Below, one piece after another: positions 6,419 through 8,191 of a DNA stretch of 8,191 nucleotides (its first letter is position 1; every line of letters starts with the position of its first letter). The stretch is from DSWT01 sp034433375 (lineage in GTDB: Bacteria; Chloroflexota; Anaerolineae; B4-G1; SLSP01): contig DAOUAQ010000046.1 in the NCBI GenBank assembly GCA_034433375.1, forward strand, positions 1 through 8,191, in the 5' to 3' direction. The notes below the pieces were generated by a model that worked only from the letters and a program-made list of their open reading frames with translations, did not search any database and was not told the origin of the DNA. The translations under genes were made by a program, and so were the position numbers.

Positions 6419-7585
6419 CTATCTGGGCAGCGAACCAGATGGCACAATCTCCATCGGCAGCACAACCGCGCCGGGATGATTGGAAAGCGTGCCATTGATA
6501 CGACTGATCAGCAGTTCCATGGCCTTTTCACCCAACAGCTCCCCCGGCTGCAATGCCAGGGCGACGCAAGGTGCAGAATTCGGCAGACTCTTTTTGTGCG
6601 TTATCGTCACAATCGCAATGTTCAATTCAGGATTGACGCCTTGCACGTGATGATCAACAAGCGCCTGCAGAAGCTCCATCTGAATTTGCATTAGGTTGAG
6701 ATGCGCATCTTCGGCCAGATAATTGTTGATCGAGAAAATCGCCGTCGGCGCAAACTCGCGGATGCGCTGGATAAGTTCCACAGGCGCATCCCGTGACGCC
6801 AGAAAGGATTCACGCGATAGCCCCAAGGCTTCATAGACACTTCCACAGACCAGATGCGCATCATAAGCGATCCCGTGATTTTCAAGCGCCTTGCGGTAGC
6901 CGCACAAACGATCTCTGACGCTGGTAGCAAACACTTCCGCTCCAGGCAAAGCTGCGATACGGCGGTGTCCTCGTGAGATCAGCAACTCGGTGAGTTGGTA
7001 CCCGGCCAGCTCATCATCAAAGAGCACGCGATCCGTCGGAACCTTCGGGCAATAACGGTCAATCATCACAAAGGGAAAATGCTTTTCTTCCAATTCCGCG
7101 TACAGCGCCGCATTCAAATGCGTGGAACGAGAAAAGAGGATCATCCCATCGGCCTCACTCGAAACGACATCACGGACGGCCTTCACTTCTTCCGCATCCA
7201 CATCCACCGCCACCACTTGAAGTTGAATCCGATTACGCATAGCAATCCGCGTGGCGCCCATCAAGGTGGAAAAAATATAGGATTCCGAAGGCGTAGGCAC
7301 ACAGAAAGCGATCCGGCAATCCTCCATACAGGGCGACGGGTCATTATGCTCTACCACAAAATTGCCCCGGCCATGTTGTCGTTCCACCAACTTGTCTCGC
7401 ACCAACAAATCTAATGCCTTAACAATCGTGATCCGGCTGACGCCGTAATCAAGCACCAACTGGCGTTCAGAAGGCAATGCGTCGCCGGGCGCAAACTCAC
7501 CGGAACGGATACGTTCCTCTAGCGAAACAGAGACCTGATAATAGCGTGGAAGCGGAGCATCGGCATCAACTTTATAATTGGACAT
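6419..7585 (-). CDS. GntR-family regulator with LacI-type ligand-binding domain (AraR-like)
   Basis: This is a DNA-binding regulator, probably controlling the adjacent transporter and itself. Counting from ATG 7585 (388 residues), a GntR winged helix spans about 13-78: LPRYYQV, EERIRSGEFAPGDALPSE, then the helix-turn-helix around 37-61 and the wing motif HGRGNFV (71-77). From about 90 to 388 is a LacI/periplasmic-binding-protein-like sensor. It has the family stretch FDDELAGYQLTELLISRGHR (189-208) and the C-terminal VLPMEIVPSGSLPR. The architecture matches Bacillus AraR, so a sugar effector is likely, though that is inference. ATG 7585 is chosen over TTG 7594 because GAGAG (7595-7599) abuts the TTG but is 9 nt from the ATG. 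The gene has its own strong promoter and lies 121 bp upstream of the binding-protein gene. It could act as repressor or activator. Confidence 0.94.
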   Translation of the reverse strand: MSNYKVDADAPLPRYYQVSVSLEERIRSGEFAPGDALPSERQLVLDYGVSRITIVKALDLLVRDKLVERQHGRGNFVVEHNDPSPCMEDCRIAFCVPTPSESYIFSTLMGATRIAMRNRIQLQVVAVDVDAEEVKAVRDVVSSEADGMILFSRSTHLNAALYAELEEKHFPFVMIDRYCPKVPTDRVLFDDELAGYQLTELLISRGHRRIAALPGAEVFATSVRDRLCGYRKALENHGIAYDAHLVCGSVYEALGLSRESFLASRDAPVELIQRIREFAPTAIFSINNYLAEDAHLNLMQIQMELLQALVDHHVQGVNPELNIAIVTITHKKSLPNSAPCVALALQPGELLGEKAMELLISRINGTLSNHPGAVVLPMEIVPSGSLPR

Positions 7586-7602
7586 TTCACCCAACTCTCA
7601 AG

Positions 7603-7640
7603 TGGATAGATGGATCACTGGACAAATGGACATATCCAGT
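7603..7640. promoter_or_regulatory. Operator-like repeats at the regulator transcription start
   Basis: Two structures overlap here. Four octamers start with TGGA in exact 8-bp register: TGGATAGA (7603), TGGATCAC (7611), TGGACAAA (7619) and TGGACATA (7627). An inverted repeat, ACTGGA (7617-7622) and TCCAGT (7635-7640), has a 12-bp spacer and shares bases with the -10 box. Together they cover roughly -10 to +29 of the predicted transcript, where a bound repressor would block initiation. They may instead be a degenerate short-repeat patch like others in this window. Confidence 0.45.
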
Positions 7641-7666
7641 ATAGAACAAAAACGAACGTTTGTCAA
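7638..7666 (-). promoter_or_regulatory. Strong sigma70-type promoter of the regulator gene
   Basis: On the minus strand TTGACA (7661-7666, a perfect -35) is followed after exactly 17 bp by TATACT (7638-7643, 5 of 6 matches). This is the best promoter match in the window. Transcription would start near 7631, leaving a leader of about 45 nt before ATG 7585. Inverted repeats lie both within the spacer and over the -10 and start, which suggests tight repression or autoregulation. Confidence 0.8.
7646..7663. promoter_or_regulatory. Inverted repeat inside the promoter spacer, candidate operator
   Basis: The 18-bp stretch ACAAAAACGAACGTTTGT has a 5-bp inverted repeat, AAACG-AA-CGTTT (7650-7661), in outer ACAAA and TTTGT ends. 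It lies between the -35 and -10 boxes. Known AraR operators use TTTGT/ACAAA half-sites around a central ACGT, so the words are similar but their order is reversed here. Assignment to this regulator is inference. Confidence 0.4.
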
Positions 7667-7693
7667 GGGGTTTTGAGGATGATTTTTGAAAAT

Positions 7694-7720
7694 AGTCGGG
7701 GAGTCGCTAGTCAGGTAGTC
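7694..7720. repeat. AGTC short-repeat patch upstream of the regulator promoter
   Basis: AGTC occurs at 7694, 7702, 7709 and 7717, a register of 8, 7 and 8 bp with variable filler bases. It resembles the CTTGGCG patch at the left end in unit length and degeneracy. It lies between the regulator promoter and the hairpin after trehalose synthase. No coding frame or known motif is associated with it. Confidence 0.5.
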
Positions 7721-7744
7721 AACGGGCATTAGTGGAGACGACAA

Positions 7745-7783
7745 GGCAGGTGCGTCGCCCACAAAAAGAGCGACGCACCTGCC
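7745..7783 (-). terminator. Perfect 14-bp hairpin downstream of trehalose synthase
   Basis: GGCAGGTGCGTCGC (7745-7758) and its exact complement (7770-7783) flank an 11-nt loop, beginning 12 nt after the treS stop on the transcribed strand. The stem is long and G+C-rich, so it should impede transcription or protect the mRNA 3' end. The bases after it on the minus strand (TTGTCGTCTCC) lack a U-run, so it is not a textbook Rho-independent terminator. A dispersed intergenic hairpin family is an alternative. Confidence 0.5.
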
Positions 7784-7795
7784 AACGAGAGTATG

Positions 7796-8191
7796 CTATA
7801 ACGCCAACCAGCAATAACCGTAAGGCGTTAAGGTGAAGCTGTATGGCGTCGTACCGATAGCGTTCCACGTGACATCTTCCAACAGGTCCCGTGGGACTTT
7901 GTTGGTGTAGGCGCTCAAATCAACGGCGACCTGTTGTGGCGCGGCGGAGAGATTGTTGACCACCAGGATCGTTTGCGCGCCGTCGCTGCGGAGATAGACG
8001 AGGATCGCCGGATTCTCCGGTTCCAGGAAGCGCAGCGTCCCCCGTCCAAAAACCGGATGTTGTTTGCGGATGGATAGCACGCGCTGCATCCAATGCCACA
8101 GCGAGCCTTCATCCGCCCGTTGTGCGGCGACGTTGACGTGCTGGTAGCCGAACACCGCGTCGTCGATAACCGGCGCATATAGCCGGTCGGC
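7796..8191 (-). CDS. treS: Trehalose synthase (maltose alpha-D-glucosyltransferase), C-terminal part only
   Basis: This enzyme interconverts maltose and trehalose in the cytoplasm. Only the last 131 codons are in the window; the gene runs off the right edge, so the GH13 barrel and its catalytic Asp/Glu/Asp are not visible. The open frame continues to base 8191 as ADRLYAPVIDDAVFGYQHVN, the TreS-typical link after the barrel. It is followed by the helix SLWHWMQRVLSIRKQHPVFG with RGTLRFL after it. The end is a beta-sandwich domain with ILVVNNLS, VDLSAY and the family C-terminus TPYGYCWLAL. Other GH13 enzymes share parts of this region, but the combination points to TreS. It ends without a fused maltokinase domain. 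The regulator downstream has its own promoter, so treS is probably a separate transcription unit. Confidence 0.9.
   Translation of the reverse strand, partial: ADRLYAPVIDDAVFGYQHVNVAAQRADEGSLWHWMQRVLSIRKQHPVFGRGTLRFLEPENPAILVYLRSDGAQTILVVNNLSAAPQQVAVDLSAYTNKVPRDLLEDVTWNAIGTTPYSFTLTPYGYCWLAL

Noticed and set aside
7586..7594. TTG at 7594 as the regulator start
   Set aside because: The GAGAG ribosome-like site abuts it directly, while ATG 7585 has 9 nt spacing and begins at the usual GntR N-terminal distance.
1..8191. CRISPR array, insertion sequence, prophage, tRNA or rRNA
   Set aside because: No regularly spaced long repeats, transposase or integrase frames, cloverleaf sequences or rRNA-like stretches were seen on either strand.

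Overview
This window suggests an uncultured Chloroflexota-type bacterium (Anaerolineae/Caldilineae-like). That placement is an inference from three things: a lipoprotein with a Gly-rich and Pro/Thr-rich (PTATP) linker after the lipobox cysteine, moderate G+C content with normal Shine-Dalgarno sites, and intergenic gaps holding degenerate 7-9 bp repeats. No rRNA or marker gene is present to settle it. All six real genes lie on the minus strand, so transcription runs from the right end of the window to the left.

Right to left: (1) 8191-7796, the last 131 codons of trehalose synthase (TreS), cut by the window edge. (2) A 210-bp gap with a perfect 14-bp hairpin, an AGTC short-repeat patch, and a near-consensus sigma70 promoter (TTGACA-17-TATACT) with operator-like inverted and direct repeats. 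(3) 7585-6419, a GntR-type winged-helix regulator with a LacI-type sugar-sensing domain (AraR-like architecture). (4) A 121-bp gap with a second promoter candidate and an orphan strong Shine-Dalgarno that could serve an 18-codon leader peptide. (5) 6297-4444, a family 5 solute-binding lipoprotein. (6) A 218-bp gap with a perfect 34-bp palindrome and a weak promoter candidate. (7) 4225-202, tightly packed genes for two permeases (DppB-like, DppC-like) and two ATPases (DppD-like, DppF-like), spaced by a 9-bp gap, a 2-bp gap (or 4-bp overlap) and a 1-bp overlap. (8) 201-1, a terminator hairpin and a CTTGGCG repeat patch.

Together the genes form a complete Dpp/Opp-family importer: the lipoprotein captures the ligand outside the membrane, the two permeases form the channel, and the two ATPases drive it. 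The family name implies peptides. However, family 5 binding proteins also carry oligosaccharides, and the adjacent regulator has a sugar-type effector domain, so oligosaccharide import is at least as likely. No glycoside hydrolase or peptidase lies in the window to decide it. The ABC cassette is standard in architecture. The more unusual content is regulatory: the palindrome between binding-protein and permease genes, the layered repeats at the regulator promoter, and the possible leader peptide. I found no clearly new protein system, CRISPR array, insertion sequence, tRNA or rRNA.
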